From contig JASEVX010000112.1 of assembly GCA_031761405.1 (NCBI GenBank), positions 124,001 through 188,000 of the forward strand: a DNA stretch of 64,000 nucleotides. Direction: 5' to 3'. The translations under genes were made by a program, and so were the position numbers. The notes beneath the pieces are model-generated. The model was not told the DNA's origin. It made no database searches and saw only the letters and a list, made by a program, of their open reading frames with translations. This document shows positions 10,931 through 22,723 of the stretch, piece after piece (positions within the stretch are counted from its first letter, which is position 1; each line of letters begins with the position of its first letter). Source of the stretch: Serripes groenlandicus (lineage: Eukaryota > Mollusca > Bivalvia > Cardiida > Cardiidae).

Positions 10931-13900
10931 GTCGAGCTAAAAACGTTGATCTATTGAACTTTTTGTTCAAAATTGAAGGCCAAGGGTTCGATATTAATAA
11001 TTTTTTCCTTCTTACTTAAATATCCGATTTCTACCATAAATATAGATACTGTTAGTCAATGGAAAAATCATATGCAATTAAATTAACACAGTATAGGCAT
11101 TTTAATTCAAATATGAACAGGAGTATAACAAAAGCTTACAGCTTACATTTAGTTCCTTTGTTGTAATAACACCATGTTTTTAGTCCATAAAATAGTTTAG
11201 ATTTTTAAAATAAGCAACATAAATTTTATAAAAAATAATTACTACACAATAATATTTCTTTTTAAAAATTAATATATACAGTGTAAACAAAATACTAACT
11301 TTTCATATCCAAATGGCGATTATCCTTTTGTTTTTCATTCTTAAGTAGCAGTCCAGCTAAGAATCATGCAAAATGATAAAAAAGTGATTCATGGTATATC
11401 ACAGATATTGTTAATATTGTGTGTGTGGAGTTGTATGGTGAAGTTTATGAGTGATTTGGTATTAATTTATCACATCTTGCAATCTCTACTTCATAATATT
11501 GCTTTGAAATAATTTGAATATGTGAGATTTTCCTATACAGTCCCATGTAAAATACTCCTACTTCAAATCCAATTATCTCCGATGAGCACGGGTCTTAGAC
11601 AGAAATATATATATCAACATAAAGAGGACAATACACTCTATAAAATATCAAAAAATAAAATATGTAGCCTAGTACAGGTTTTGAGTAAATTTGGTTTCTT
11701 TTATAGGGTTTTGAGCCATACTATCAAGAAAGATAACTCTGTCCTGCTTCACAACAGTTGTTATGTTACTGAAAAACGTTAATATGTCTCTTTTTAATGC
11801 TAAATGACCTATATCTGTGTCAGTTTTCTCTTTTAAAAATATAAACTGACTGGTTTTAATTCAATAAAATGGAATCGATAACAATATAAATAAATATTTG
11901 TTTATATTTTATTCACCTCTATACTGAAACCTAGAAATTGTTTACATCTCACGTACTTCCTGTTAGCCAAGATATTTTAACTTACCAGCTTGGATTCGAC
12001 ATTTCATCAGTTTTATATCGTACATATCATATTAAGCTATTTCATAAACAGTTTAGCAAGGATGTGAAGATATGTATATGAAAAACAGTGTACGCCGACT
12101 AAAGACAGGTCCGTAAAGTGATAATCATGTCAAATGTGGAAAGTCGGTATTCAATGCAGTTTTACAATCATTCTGATTCTTGAGGCTTACAACAGAGAAA
12201 CACAGATAGAAAAGTCGGTCAGGCTTTTAGATTATAATACAGACATTTCTTATAACATACGGGCATTAAATTTAACGTTTTGAAAATGTGGAAATCAACA
12301 AACAACTTGTGAAGCAGATCATTTTCGGGACTTTTTTCAAGTAACTTTCGGTTTGTCTACATGCAAATCTCGAGGTATATTTTAAGGAAGGGAAGTTGAC
12401 TCCGTTGTGTTTTCATCCTCTACACACTGAGAAATGGGAAACACTCAGAGGAATAAGTTACCAGCCAAAAGATACTGGAAGATCATGAAGATTTATTTAA
12501 TTCCTGTTAGCATAGGTAATTTCTGTTTTGATAAATATAGTATTTACTTTCCCACATATTCATGCATTTTGACACCTTTGCAGCAGACAACTATTGTAAA
12601 TATTGCCACAAAGTGGAAATAAAATTCACAACATAATGACTTGTAACAATGTTTAAACCATTATTTAAAAATTCTATTTTACTTACAGAGATTTTTAATA
12701 TTTTTTTCTGGATTTTTTCAAAGTAGTCTGCTGCAGATTTGTTGTATGCAGGAAATTGTTAATTTACTGTTCAATTACATGTTTTTTGTGTATTACTTTC
12801 TTCATATAGTTATGTTTTTAAAGCAGCTAGACTCCATCTGTTGAATACTAAAATATGTATTTGCTAAGACTGAGTATTGTGGAGGTCTTATATACATCTG
12901 TTGCTTGTTTTGAGAATAGTTCAGTCTTTTAATAGTTTTATCACAACTCATTTCTCTTATTGGAAGAAAACAACTAGTTACAAGGGTTCAAACTTAATCA
13001 TTATTATGCAACATAGCTTAGTTCTCATATGATTTCATTGTTACTCATGGCTAGGATATGTCAGTATACTTATGTATGAATAACTTTTCAACAATTCATC
13101 TTTTAAACCTTGATTTAGTGTTTACAATTTCTAATACCTCATGCAGCAGAAGACTTCTGAAATTAATACACATGTGTATTGTTGAACCTCTATCAAAAAA
13201 GTTCAAACTAGTACTTGGTTCCTATCTAGATATTACTTATTACATATTTTCTTTCAGATGTTTTCAAAGCAAATTACTATCACTATCAGAATTTAATATG
13301 CTATACATTACACAAATATATGTCAAACATCATAATAAATGTGTGTCTAGATATCTATTTTTATTTGATTATATATTTTTCAGATTAACTATGTGATGTG
13401 CCTTATTGGACAACATGGACAGGACAGTTACCCTGCACTATTGGTGGACACCTATGAGAGCCTAATACTTTCTCAAGTGACAGATTCACAAGATAGAAAT
13501 TCAACTTTCAGAATAATCAATTGAACTTGAATTCATACATAGAAACTTCATTGTAGGAGAGTGTTCACTTTATCATTATGTGTCTATGTATATTTACCTA
13601 GATATGTATTCATCATGCAACAGTAGAATTTACATGGATAATATAATTCTCTCCCAAATTGTTATACATGGTAAAAAGGGAAGAGCATTTTGAAACTGTA
13701 TACAAAACTGTACAGTTGATTATTTTTATAAACATTTTGCTTCAACTTCAGGAATTTGAATAACTATTTGAATTAACAGATTATCAACACTGACAAATTT
13801 AGCCTATTTCCACATTTAACCAACTTTGAAAACATGTTGGCTAAGATTTGGAAAATCTTTATAAATTTATTAGAACTTGGGAATTAATTTGAAAAACCTT

Positions 13901-13940
13901 GTTCCAAAAAAAGAAATATCTCATTAAGAGCAATGTCTAT
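10931..13940. other. Intergenic, AT-rich
   Basis: No credible gene is present. Short ORFs (11522-11782, 12434-12622, 13058-13396) are AT-rich and lack conserved motifs or flanking splice-site context that I can support. The left half of the inverted repeat at 11338-11372 lies here. Confidence 0.45.
11338..11372. repeat. Left end of a long-range inverted repeat (partner 19041-19075)
   Basis: The core AAGTAGCAGTCCAGCTAAGA and the ATCATGCA that follows are the reverse complement of the segment at 19041-19075. TTAA lies at the outer edge of both halves. The pair bounds about 7.7 kb. No transposase was seen between them. Confidence 0.6.
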
Positions 13941-13954
13941 TTTGCTGCAATGTT

Positions 13955-14157
13955 TTAATATATATACAACATATCTGCAGCAGACAAATTTGAAACATTT
14001 TTGCAAAAACATGGAAAATCTTTATTTATATAAATGAAGAAATAATTACTGAAAAAAATTGAAAATATTTTGACAAAAGGTGAAATTGCTTGTTTTCATT
14101 AGTTGTCTGCTGCACGGGCATCCAAAAGCGTGTATATGTGGGAAATGGTTAAAAGAT
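13955..14157. mobile_element. TTAA-ended palindromic MITE, diverged copy
   Basis: The left arm carries CTGCAGCAGACAAATTTGAAA and the centre carries TTTTGACAAAAGGTGAAATTGC. The right arm carries GTCTGCTGCACGGGCATCC and ends TGGGAAATGGTTAA. These are the shared features of the family best seen at 22102-22331. Confidence 0.65.
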
Positions 14158-14209
14158 TTGATGCATATGGGTATGCTTGTTTCAAACAGGTTAAGAAGCA
14201 TAAACCTGA

Positions 14210-14375
14210 AAAATATAAGGAAAATTGTGACAAAATATAACTTGGATTTGGAAGAATAGAAAGCATTATTGGAAAAAGAAGTAATTGCTCATTATGAGCA
14301 ATTCCTTTTATACAGCTATGATTTCAGATGTTTAACTACATGTATACCGCTGCAGAGGCATCAATTTAATTTCTA
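14210..14375. mobile_element. TTAA-ended palindromic MITE, partial copy
   Basis: It retains the central palindrome (AATTGCTCATTATGAGCAATT) and the right-arm CTGCAGAGGCATCA. The left arm is poorly preserved. Confidence 0.5.
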
Positions 14376-14869
14376 ACAGGCCTTGTTATACTTATTGAAA
14401 AGAATGTGAGACAAAGATATTGTTATATATTGTTATGTTTTGTGTAAATCATATTCATGTATGATTTTATAATTTCATGACAGGGCACTTTCTATCCCTG
14501 TCAACTATGACAGTATGTAGAAGTGCTCTTTGGCAGGACAAAGTTCCTGTCCTTGAAGTTGTACTGGTTAGTCATCAAGGGATCATGTATAAGTGCACTG
14601 TTGCTCTGATATAGCCAAAGTTCTGATATAGCCAGAATGCAGGAATATTATTTTAAATGTATAACTGTCTTTTGTTGAGCCATACTTATGGGATGATTAT
14701 TTGACTGATTAGAGGTTAATCTCATAATGTACAGAGCTATATACTGTACATGCCAGGTGCATCATTATTCAAGATTTGTGTTGACATATATCCACATATT
14801 TTAAAAAAAACATGTGCTGGTTTATAAGAATTGGGGATCTTTCAAAAGGTTTTAGCTCAATAAGTTTAG

Positions 14870-15640
14870 TTACTCTTAACTGATTTTGATCAAATATCAC
14901 AGATAATTGCTCATTCAAAAAGCTATCTAATGATTAGTTATTGGGGTCACAAATGTTGAGTATGACTAATTTTAAAAAAAAAAAATTCAGATGTAAATGG
15001 CTTTTTCAGAAAGCTAGCTCTGGATTGTAATTTAGGTCTTATCAGGTCAAGGTCTAGGTCACTTACTAAAAATAGAAACGTTTTGATTTCCACTTAATTA
15101 CTTCAGTTTTTCCTGACAAATTGTAATCAAATTTAACAGATAGCTACATTATACAGAAAGCTAGCTATTGATGGCATTTAGAGTCACTTTGGTCAAGGTC
15201 ATTGTTACTGGTTATTTTTAAGATTAAACATTAACTCTATAAGAGGCCACACATATCATGTAATCCTACCAGAATATTCCTTTTCATAACATTTTAATCA
15301 ATGTTAGAATGGGTCATGTGGGGTCAAAAGCTAATACACTAGGTCAAATTGTTGGACATTGTGAACACTTTGGTGGCCACATTTTCCATTCAATCTCAAT
15401 CAACTCTCTAATGTCCTTAAATTTAGCAGGGAGGTTGGGCATGAACACATATGATTACGGTCAAAGGTCATGGTCAAAGTGACTTTGAACACAAACAACT
15501 TTTCTTATTGATCCGACTTATAAGCTCCCATATCATGCCAATTTTATTCAATCTTCTAAATTCAATATTCCAAATCTCCCGGACAATGTGACACTCAGGG
15601 GCTCATAATGTTTGACAAGTTTATCTGTCGATATATATAT
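14870..15640. repeat. Dispersed repeat rich in GGTCAAGGTCA-type motifs
   Basis: The region carries repeated TGACCTTGACC-like words on one strand or the other (AGGTCAAGGTCTAGGTCAC, TTGGTCAAGGTCATTG, GGTCAAAGGTCATGGTCAAA). There are at least two blocks with the layout 'attribute-of-lag, then GGTCA words'. This type of interspersed repeat is common in molluscan DNA. The name and exact ends are uncertain. Confidence 0.5.
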
Positions 15641-16239
15641 GTGATGTAATGAAATACTATTTTATCAAAATTTACCTTTTTTTTTCAATTCAACAATTTC
15701 AGTCTATATCCATTTTTTGGGATTGTAATATTTACATGTACATCACATAAATAAGATTTGTTTGTTACTATGGCAATAGTAGAATCTAAGTGTTCACTAT
15801 GATTGAAAACTGAATAAACGTAAATATTTTATTTTATTAATATATAGGCAGATTATCAACGATAACAGTTAATTTTCACAAAATTATTCAATGAATTACT
15901 TCTGTTATACTCTTTAGTTAGCATGTTTCCTTAGTAACATGTTTTTATTAGGTGTTTTTCTTACAAACATTTATAAACCTTATTTTAAGAAAGATTTTAA
16001 AATTGTACTTATTGTTGAAATGAAAATTATGTAGTCTCGTACTCCCTTTTCCCTGGAATTTCTAGTTGCAATGGCAACAAGAAGTTTGATATTGATTTAA
16101 TATTTAATGATTTTGAAAGGGGGCATATAGGAGAACCATTTGTGGAACTTAAATATTTTTATGCCACATCAATCATAATTCTATTTAGAATTTATTTCCT
16201 TGAGCAAGAAAAAATTGATAAAATACCACAAGAAAAGAT
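15641..16239. other. Intergenic, no feature recognised
   Basis: This is AT-rich DNA with no ORF, tandem repeat or transposon signature that I can support. Confidence 0.4.
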
Positions 16240-16540
16240 GACAATTTTTTGAAAATTCTATACCAGGCTACATTCTTTTTTTTTATATATGTTTGTGACA
16301 AAGGTCAACTCGCACAGTGTAATCAATCAAATCACTTCTATCCATGTGCTCATTGGAGATAACAAACTGATCAAATATTGACATTTTTGGGCTTTTTTTC
16401 CTAGTGAAAAATAATGGTAAATTGGTTGCCATGGTAACCGAATGTCTATTCATACATCATACTCTTGATAAGTGTTTAAGATGTATAAAACTCTGTTTTT
16501 TATAAAATAAAGTATTTATATTATAGGATGTCTTTCATTA
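16240..16540. repeat. Diverged single copy of the 360-bp unit
   Basis: The segment shares landmarks in order with the 17.3-18.8 kb array: CTATACCAGGCTACATTCTTT, AATCAATCAAATCACTTCTATCC, GTGCTCATTGGAGATAA and AATTGGTTGCCATGGTAACC. It is clearly more diverged than the array units are from each other, so it resembles an older dispersed copy from which the array may have been amplified. Confidence 0.7.
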
Positions 16541-16639
16541 TTTCTTTAATTTGCTTTCAAAATGATGCACATTTATGGTTTTAAAATCCAAATATCAACT
16601 TGTTCTTAAGGTAAAGCTGTAACCATGCATGACAACCAC

Positions 16640-16935
16640 TTTTTCTTTTTGTGCAAATTTTAATTATTTTTGTTCTCATTTTGACCTTTGACCTCTAAGT
16701 GTGACCTTGAAATATGAGGTACAGGCCTGGGTCTTTTGCGCGACACGCCGCCTCGCCTCATCATGGTGAACGTTTGTGCCAAGTTTCTTTGAAATCCTAT
16801 GATGCATGCATGGTTAAGATGCAGGCCGGACAAGGTTAGGTGGGACTGACAGACAGACGGACGGACAAACTCATGGGAAAGTACTTGTGGGGTTATTTCC
16901 TTTGATGTTTTATTGTGGGGTGCACCCCACAAGTA
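16640..16935. repeat. Dispersed bivalve-type repeat with AGACGGACGGAC tract
   Basis: The block contains TGACCTTTGACCTCTAAGTG, a GTGCCAAGTTTCTTTGAAAT segment, ATGCATGCATGG and CAGACAGACGGACGGACAAA. A second, related tail lies at about 17070-17110 (CACGGACGGACGGAATAGACC). It is non-coding. I recognise the style from mollusc genomes but not a formal family. Confidence 0.55.
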
Positions 16936-17335
16936 TGCTATTCATTCCGTAATTACATCCCTTTTACGGAATGAATAACATTAATATGCAAATAAAATGC
17001 CCATTATAAAAGAAACAAAAAAACTACTTATCTAAGTGTCTTAATAAGGGTGGGCACCCCACACCTACACATGCGGACTCACGGACGGACGGAATAGACC
17101 AAACCTATAGTCGCGAATCGATCTTCGATGGGTAGGGGACTAATTACTGAGTAGAACACACTTTAGAGGATGTCACCTTTGAAGTTGTGTTGCATTTGGT
17201 GCAGTGATAACTGAGGAAATGTGGTTCGAATATAATCAAAATGTTAACAGGTGCGTGCAAAGACGGACAGACAGACGCAACACAGAACGTTTAGTTTTGC
17301 AATAGCTTGACTATCTTTCTGCCAGTGGACCTTAA

Positions 17336-18775
17336 ACTAACAAAAAGCATTATTTACATTGTTTCGGTTCTGAAAAGTTTCTGAGTAAGACTTCATAAAG
17401 CTTGTATATGCTAAAAGAGAATAATCAGTTGAGAATGAAAATTACGAAAACACCCGAGATAAGAAGCCATTTTAAAAAAAATCTATACTAGGCTACATAT
17501 TTTTATTTTTGATATGTTTTGGCCAAGAGCCAATTCCCAACTTATAATCAATCAAATTGCTTCTATCCCCGTGCTCATCGGATATAATGATATGTTAAAA
17601 ATGTCATATTTTTATTTTTTGTTATTTTGAAAAATTATAGAAAATTGGTTGCCATGGTAACCACTTACCCATGCATACATCCAAATTTTGATATATTACA
17701 AAAAGCATTATTTACATTGTTTCGGTTCTGAAAAGTTTATGAGTAAGACTTCTTAAAGCTTGTATATATGCTAAAAGAGAATAATCAGTTGAGAATGAAA
17801 ATTACGAAAACACCCGAGATGAAGCCATTTAAAAAAAAATCTATACTAGGCTACATATTTTTATTTTTGATATGTTTTGGCCAAGAGCCAATTCCCAACT
17901 TATAATCAATCAAATTGCTTCTATCCCCGTGCTCATCGGATATAATGATATGTTAAAAATGTCATATTTTGATATTTTTTTTTCATTTTGAAAAATTATA
18001 GAAAATTGGTTGCCATGGTAACCACTTACCCATGCATACATCCAAATTTTGATATATTACAAAAAGCATTATTTACATTGTTTCGGTTCTGAAAAGTTTC
18101 CGAGTAAGACTTCATAAAGCTTGTATATATGCTAAAAGAGAATAATCAGTTGAGAATGAAAATTACGAAAACACCCGAGATAAGAAGCCATTTAAAAAAA
18201 AATCTATACTAGGCTACATATTTTTATTTTTGATATGTTTTGGCCAAGAGCCAATTCCCAACTTATAATCAATCAAATGGCTTCTATCCCCGTGCTCATC
18301 GGATATAATGATATGTTAAAAATGTCATATTTTTATTTTTTGTTATTTTGAAAAATTATAGAAAATTGGTTGCCATGGTAACCACTTACCCATGCATACA
18401 TCCAAATTTTGATATATTACAAAAAGCATTATTTACATTGTTTCGGTTCTGAAAAGTTTCTGAGTAAGACTTCATTAAGCTTGTATATATGCTAAAAGAG
18501 AATAATCAGTTGAGAATGAAAATTACGAAAACACCCGAGATAAGAAGCCATTTAAAAAAAAATCTATACTAGGCTACATATTTTTATTTTTGATATGTTT
18601 TGGCCAAGAGCCAATTCCCAACTTATAATCAATCAAATTGCTTCTATCCCCGTGCTCATCGGATATAATGATATGTTAAAAATGTCATATTTTGATTTTT
18701 TTTCATTTTGAAAAATTATAGAAAATTGGTTGCCATGGTAACCACTTACCCATGCATACATCCAAATTTTGATAT
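17336..18775. repeat. 360-bp tandem array, 4 units
   Basis: Four units, each starting AAAAAGCATTATTTACATTG, recur at about 17340, 17700, 18061 and 18421. They are nearly identical, with 1-4 bp indels. Each holds the palindromic GGTTGCCATGGTAACCA near its end. The last unit runs into unrelated sequence at about 18776. The high similarity suggests recent amplification. Confidence 0.92.
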
Positions 18776-19040
18776 AATTTCTTAATTCATTTAATGTAAT
18801 AGTATAAAAAGGAAAGCATTTATATTCTATAATGTTTATGGTAATTTATCTATTTTCAATATGAAATGATGCAAATATAAGGATTTCAGGGCCTAAATAA
18901 GCTTGTTTTTAAGGTAGAGCTGTTACCATGGCAACGGATTGAATTTTGACCCGCAACATGTCAAATTTATTAGTTTTACATCATTTTGAATCTATTTAAC
19001 AAAAAAAAATAAAGATTCTAGACTATGGATGAATCGCCCC
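18776..19040. other. Short spacer with a diverged 360-unit tail
   Basis: GTAGAGCTGTTACCATGGCAACGG at about 18911 echoes the ACCATGGCAAC palindrome of the neighbouring array. Nothing else is recognised. Confidence 0.4.
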
Positions 19041-19075
19041 CTGCATGATTCTTAGCTGGACTGCTACTTAAGTAT
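19041..19075. repeat. Right end of a long-range inverted repeat (partner 11338-11372)
   Basis: The segment CTGCATGATTCTTAGCTGGA, followed by CTGCTACTTAAG, is the reverse complement of the left partner. TTAA is again at the outer edge. Confidence 0.6.
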
Positions 19076-19185
19076 AAGTGCATGAGATTCCGCTGCTAGC
19101 ATGCTTATGTTATGTGTTATAAAAAACACACATGTAACACAGATTAATATGGACCTCGCCCTGGGAAAATTGGTCTTTGCCACCA

Positions 19186-19352
19186 GTCAACCCTTTTCAA
19201 CATATATACGCTTTCTGACGTCTCTGCAGCGGAAAATATTGTGGCAAAAGGAGAAACTGCTCATTATGATTTCCATTATCTTGACTTCCCATGGTTTTGT
19301 TAGATGTTTTCACATTCGTCCGCGGACGGTTGTTTATAGATGGGAAAGAGTA
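19186..19352. mobile_element. TTAA-ended palindromic MITE, diverged copy
   Basis: The segment retains CAACCCTTTTCAACATATA, GACGTCTCTGCAGCGG, the central ATTGTGGCAAAAGGAGAAAC and a terminal GATGGGAAAGAGTAA. The inverted arms are degraded. Confidence 0.5.
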
Positions 19353-19479
19353 AATATCCTTTTTTCCACTCACGTTATAAAAAAAAGCCTAGACCGGTTA
19401 TCTTAACGGGTAAACAACCTCAACGACTCTTTCTACGAATAGAAAAAGGTCGTGTCTCTATCAGACTCCTCCTTACCCA

Positions 19480-19738
19480 TATTATGTTGTTGTGTTTTAG
19501 GTAAGTTTAAACATATTTCTTTTACATCGATTGAGAAACAACCAAACAACACACTTTCAAAGCAACTGGCTGCTTTTCCGCGTATACTGTTAGCCCATTG
19601 GGTGAAAACGAACGAAGCCTGTCACAGTGACTTGTGTTAAACGTCGGAAGGAATGTTGACCGATATGGGGTTCAAACTCACAACGCTTGATGTTCAGCCC
19701 TAGTCGCCACTGACTGAGTTACAGAGGCTTGGCCGATA
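19480..19738 (-). mobile_element. tRNA-derived SINE relic, reverse orientation
   Basis: Reading the minus strand, a head beginning CCAAGCCTCTGTAACTCAGT with an A-box-like segment is followed by a B-box-like region and body text shared with the SINEs at 8.0 and 27.6 kb (for example, complement of AAGCAACTGGCTGCTTTTCC). The 3' CAAT tail is not clear. Confidence 0.6.
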
Positions 19739-19739
19739 T

Positions 19740-20284
19740 CGAAACCAGCTGTCACTATAGTTTGATAGGTTAAGAGCGGATGGCTGATAACTCTTTCCCA
19801 CTTACAGACAATTTCCACGCATCTAAAGCAAACGACTGTTGAAATCCGTTTTGTTAAATAAGAAATTGGATGGCCTCCTCTTTATACCGTACAAACAGTC
19901 ACGTTTTTGACACTAGTGTGGAGTTTTCGAAAATGTTTAAATCGCTAACATAAAAGCAAACTTTGACTAATATCATAACAAAGAATGCTTTTATGTTATC
20001 ATAGGAGTATCATTAGTATCGAAGTAAACCTATGAAATTAGCTATAGACAAGATACAGATTGACCTAGATCTTCAATGCTTGTATTTTCAAAAGGGTTTA
20101 TCCTAATGGATTGTGCTATCTCGGTCAAGCCCAATGTCTAAAAACATTTATCAAAAAATAAACAGAAATGAAAATAGGTCAAGACTTTCAGATAACAAGA
20201 TCACAGTATGTGCAATGTTGCACAGATCGTGTGTCGAACCCTGCTAAAAGGCGCTATTGATTAATTCTATATAAACCGGCGGCC
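19740..20284. other. Intergenic, no feature recognised
   Basis: This is AT-rich spacer with no ORF or repeat that I can support. Confidence 0.4.
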
Positions 20285-20485
20285 TATTAACTCTTTTCCA
20301 CATAAACTAAATATGCAGCAGACAGCTTTGGAAATATCTAATCAAATCTATGGACAACATTTATATATCTATAAATGAAAATATTGTGACAAATGGAGCA
20401 ATTTATCATTATGAGCAATTTCTTCTTTGACCAAAATAGTTTCACAAGACGTCGCGTCCAAATGTGTCTGCAGGTTGAAAATGTT
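20285..20485. mobile_element. TTAA-ended palindromic MITE copy
   Basis: It has ATTAACTCTTTTCCACATAA on the left, ATGCAGCAGACAGCTTTGG, a central TCATTATGAGCAATTTCTTC and GACGTCGCGTCCAAATGTGT on the right. The right terminus is lost. Confidence 0.65.
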
Positions 20486-20709
20486 TTTTTAAAATACCAA
20501 CGTATTCTCTACCTCTAACCTGTATTCCACAAAACATATTTGAATGTAACTGACATCCCGTCTCCCATGTCCGTCCAAGTGTAGACTAGGAAAAGAGCGT
20601 GTGGCAATGACATTTGTTATAAGTCGATAGCGAACCGAGCTGGGATTCGAAGTGTTTGCGCCACAGCTCTCTTCGTTCAGCCTTTCCCGGCGAATATGTT
20701 ACCTCAGCG
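20486..20709. other. SINE-like fragment or spacer
   Basis: The phrase CGAACCGAGCTGGGATTCGA at about 20632 resembles a tRNA-SINE B box in reverse context. The rest is unassigned. Confidence 0.35.
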
Positions 20710-21955
20710 GAAAACATACTTTGAAAACCTTATGCAGACGACACCTTAAGCATCTACAAAAAGCATACTTTGAAAACCTTATGCAGACGATACCTTACGC
20801 ATCTACAAAAAACATACTTTGAAAACCTTATGCAGACGACACCTTACGCATCTACAAAAAACATACTTTGAAAACCTTATGCAGACGACACCTTACGCAT
20901 CTACAAAAAAAAATAATTTCAAAACCTTATGCAGACGACACCTTACGCATCTACAAAAAACATACTTTGAACAGCTTATGCAGACGACACCTTACGCATC
21001 TACACAAGACATACTTTGAAAACCTTATGCAGACGACACCTTACGCATCTACAAAAACATAATTTGAAAACCTTATGCAGACGACACCTTACGCATCTAC
21101 AAAAAACATACTTTGAAAACCTTATGCAGACGACACCTTACGTATCTACAAAAAACATACTTTGAAAACCTTATGCAGACGACACCTTACGCATCTACAA
21201 AAAAAAATACTTTGAAAACCTTATGCAGACGACACCTTACGCATCTACAAAAAACATACTTTGAACACCTTATGCAGACGACACCTTACGCATCTACAAA
21301 AAACATACTTTGAAAACCTTATGCAGACGACACCTTACGCATCTACAAAAAACATACTTTGCAAACCTTATGCAGACGACACCTTACGCATCTACAAAAA
21401 AACATACTTTGAAAACATTATGCAGACGACACCTTACGCATCTACACAAAACATACTTTGAAAACCTTATGCAGACCCACACCTTACGCATCTACAAAAA
21501 ACATAAAAAACATACTTTGCAAACCTTATGCAGAAAACATCGAACGCCTCTACAGAAAATTTATTTTGAAAACCTTATGCAGACGGCATCTAACGTCTCT
21601 ACAGAAAACATATTTTGCAGATTGTATGCAGGCAACATCTTACACATCCGCAGAAAACATATTTAGGAAAATCTTTATGAATACAAACATCTAGCGCTTT
21701 TACAGAACCTTATGGAGACGGCATCTAACGTCTCTACAGAAAACATATTTTGAAAACCTTATGCAGAAAATATCTAACGCCTAGAGCTAAAAAAGACATA
21801 TTTTGAAAACCTTCAAACGCAGACGACATTTTACGTTTCTACAGGAAACGTATTTTGAAAACCTTATGCAGACGACATTTAACGTCTCTACAGAAAACAT
21901 ATTTTGAAAACCTTATGCAGACGACATCTAATGTCTCTGCAGAAAACATAATATT
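20710..21955. repeat. 49-bp minisatellite, about 25 copies, decaying rightward
   Basis: The unit CATACTTTGAAAACCTTATG + CAGACGACACCTTACGCATC + TACAAAAAA repeats with a 49-bp period. Left units are nearly identical. From about 21530 the units diverge, with CGTCTCTACAGAAAACATAT replacing the second half. GCAGACGAC and TTTGAAAAC are words shared with the nearby MITE arms, so an origin from a MITE is possible but unproven. The ORFs across it are products of the repeat. Confidence 0.92.
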
Positions 21956-22101
21956 TTGAATCTGAAAACAGAGAAATATTTGTAATTTTCACACAACCAT
22001 TTTCGATAATTGATCAAAATATTGAATGCTCCTTTCGTTTCGACATTATATTCTTCAAATATTTTCTCAACGCAGACGAAACTATCATATCAGATAAACA
22101 T

Positions 22102-22331
22102 TTAACCCCTTCCCTCATACAACAATTCTGTAGCAGACGACTTTGAACATATTTTGTCAATAAATAGAAAATCTCTATAATTGAATGGATAACCTATGAC
22201 TAAAAGTCGAAACAATTGTGGCGAAAGGAGATATTGCTCGTGTTGAGCAATTTCTTCTTTTGTCACTATGTTTGCAAAAAGCCGTTTACTGCAGAGGCGT
22301 CAGAAAGCGTCTATATGAGGGAAAGGGTTAA
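22102..22331. mobile_element. TTAA-ended palindromic MITE, reference copy
   Basis: TTAA at 22102-22105 and 22328-22331 brackets a nested palindrome. The outer arms are CCCCTTCCCTCATAC and TATATGAGGGAAAGGG. The inner arms are GTAGCAGACGACTTTG and a matching right-arm CTGCAGAGGCGTC. The core is AAGGAGATATTGCTCGTGTT followed by GAGCAATTTCTTCTTTTGTC. TTAA flanks plus CCC-type termini are the hallmark of piggyBac-type elements, so this is inferred to be a non-autonomous piggyBac-like MITE. It has no coding capacity. Confidence 0.75.
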
Positions 22332-22531
22332 GTAATATTTTCCCATATACAACACGTCCGTGACGGACGAGTTTGAAAACGTCTATGCGAAAATGTAGAA
22401 ACTCTCTATAAATGAAGGTTTATCCATTGAATAGAATTGAAAGCAGTGTGACACAAGGTGAAATTATTCATAATTAACTCAAAAGTCGCTTGATGCAGAC
22501 GCATCAAAATGCGTCTGCAAATGGGAAAGGG
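22328..22531. mobile_element. TTAA-ended palindromic MITE, adjacent second copy
   Basis: It starts in the same TTAA that ends the previous copy. It has TTTTCCCATATACAACACG, GACGGACGAGTTTGAAAACG, a central TGTGACACAAGGTGAAATTA and right-arm GATGCAGACGCATCAAAATG, then GGGAAAGGGTAA with a mutated terminal TTAA. Confidence 0.65.
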
Positions 22532-22569
22532 TAACTCACCCATTATCTAACCAGAGGAAGTGAAGATGG

Positions 22570-22723
22570 GTTAACTTGTAGACAATCTCTTTAACATTGA
22601 AGTATGACCATTAAACAGAACTGAACACATTTTGGCAAAAGGAGATCACATTTTGTCACACTGTTTTCAAACGTAGTCTGCTGCAGATGCTCTAACAAAT
22701 GCGTCTAAAATCGTGAAAGGGTA
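22570..22723. mobile_element. TTAA-ended palindromic MITE, 5'-degraded copy
   Basis: The central TTTTGGCAAAAGGAGATCAC, the right arm GTAGTCTGCTGCAGATGC and the terminal GTGAAAGGGTAAA are retained. The left arm is reduced. Confidence 0.55.

Noticed and set aside
13058..13396. 112-residue plus-strand ORF in AT-rich DNA
   Set aside because: It has no recognisable motif, signal or conserved neighbour, and is within the chance range for this composition.
20819..21694. Serial ORFs with MQTTPYAST-type repeats
   Set aside because: They translate the 49-bp array.
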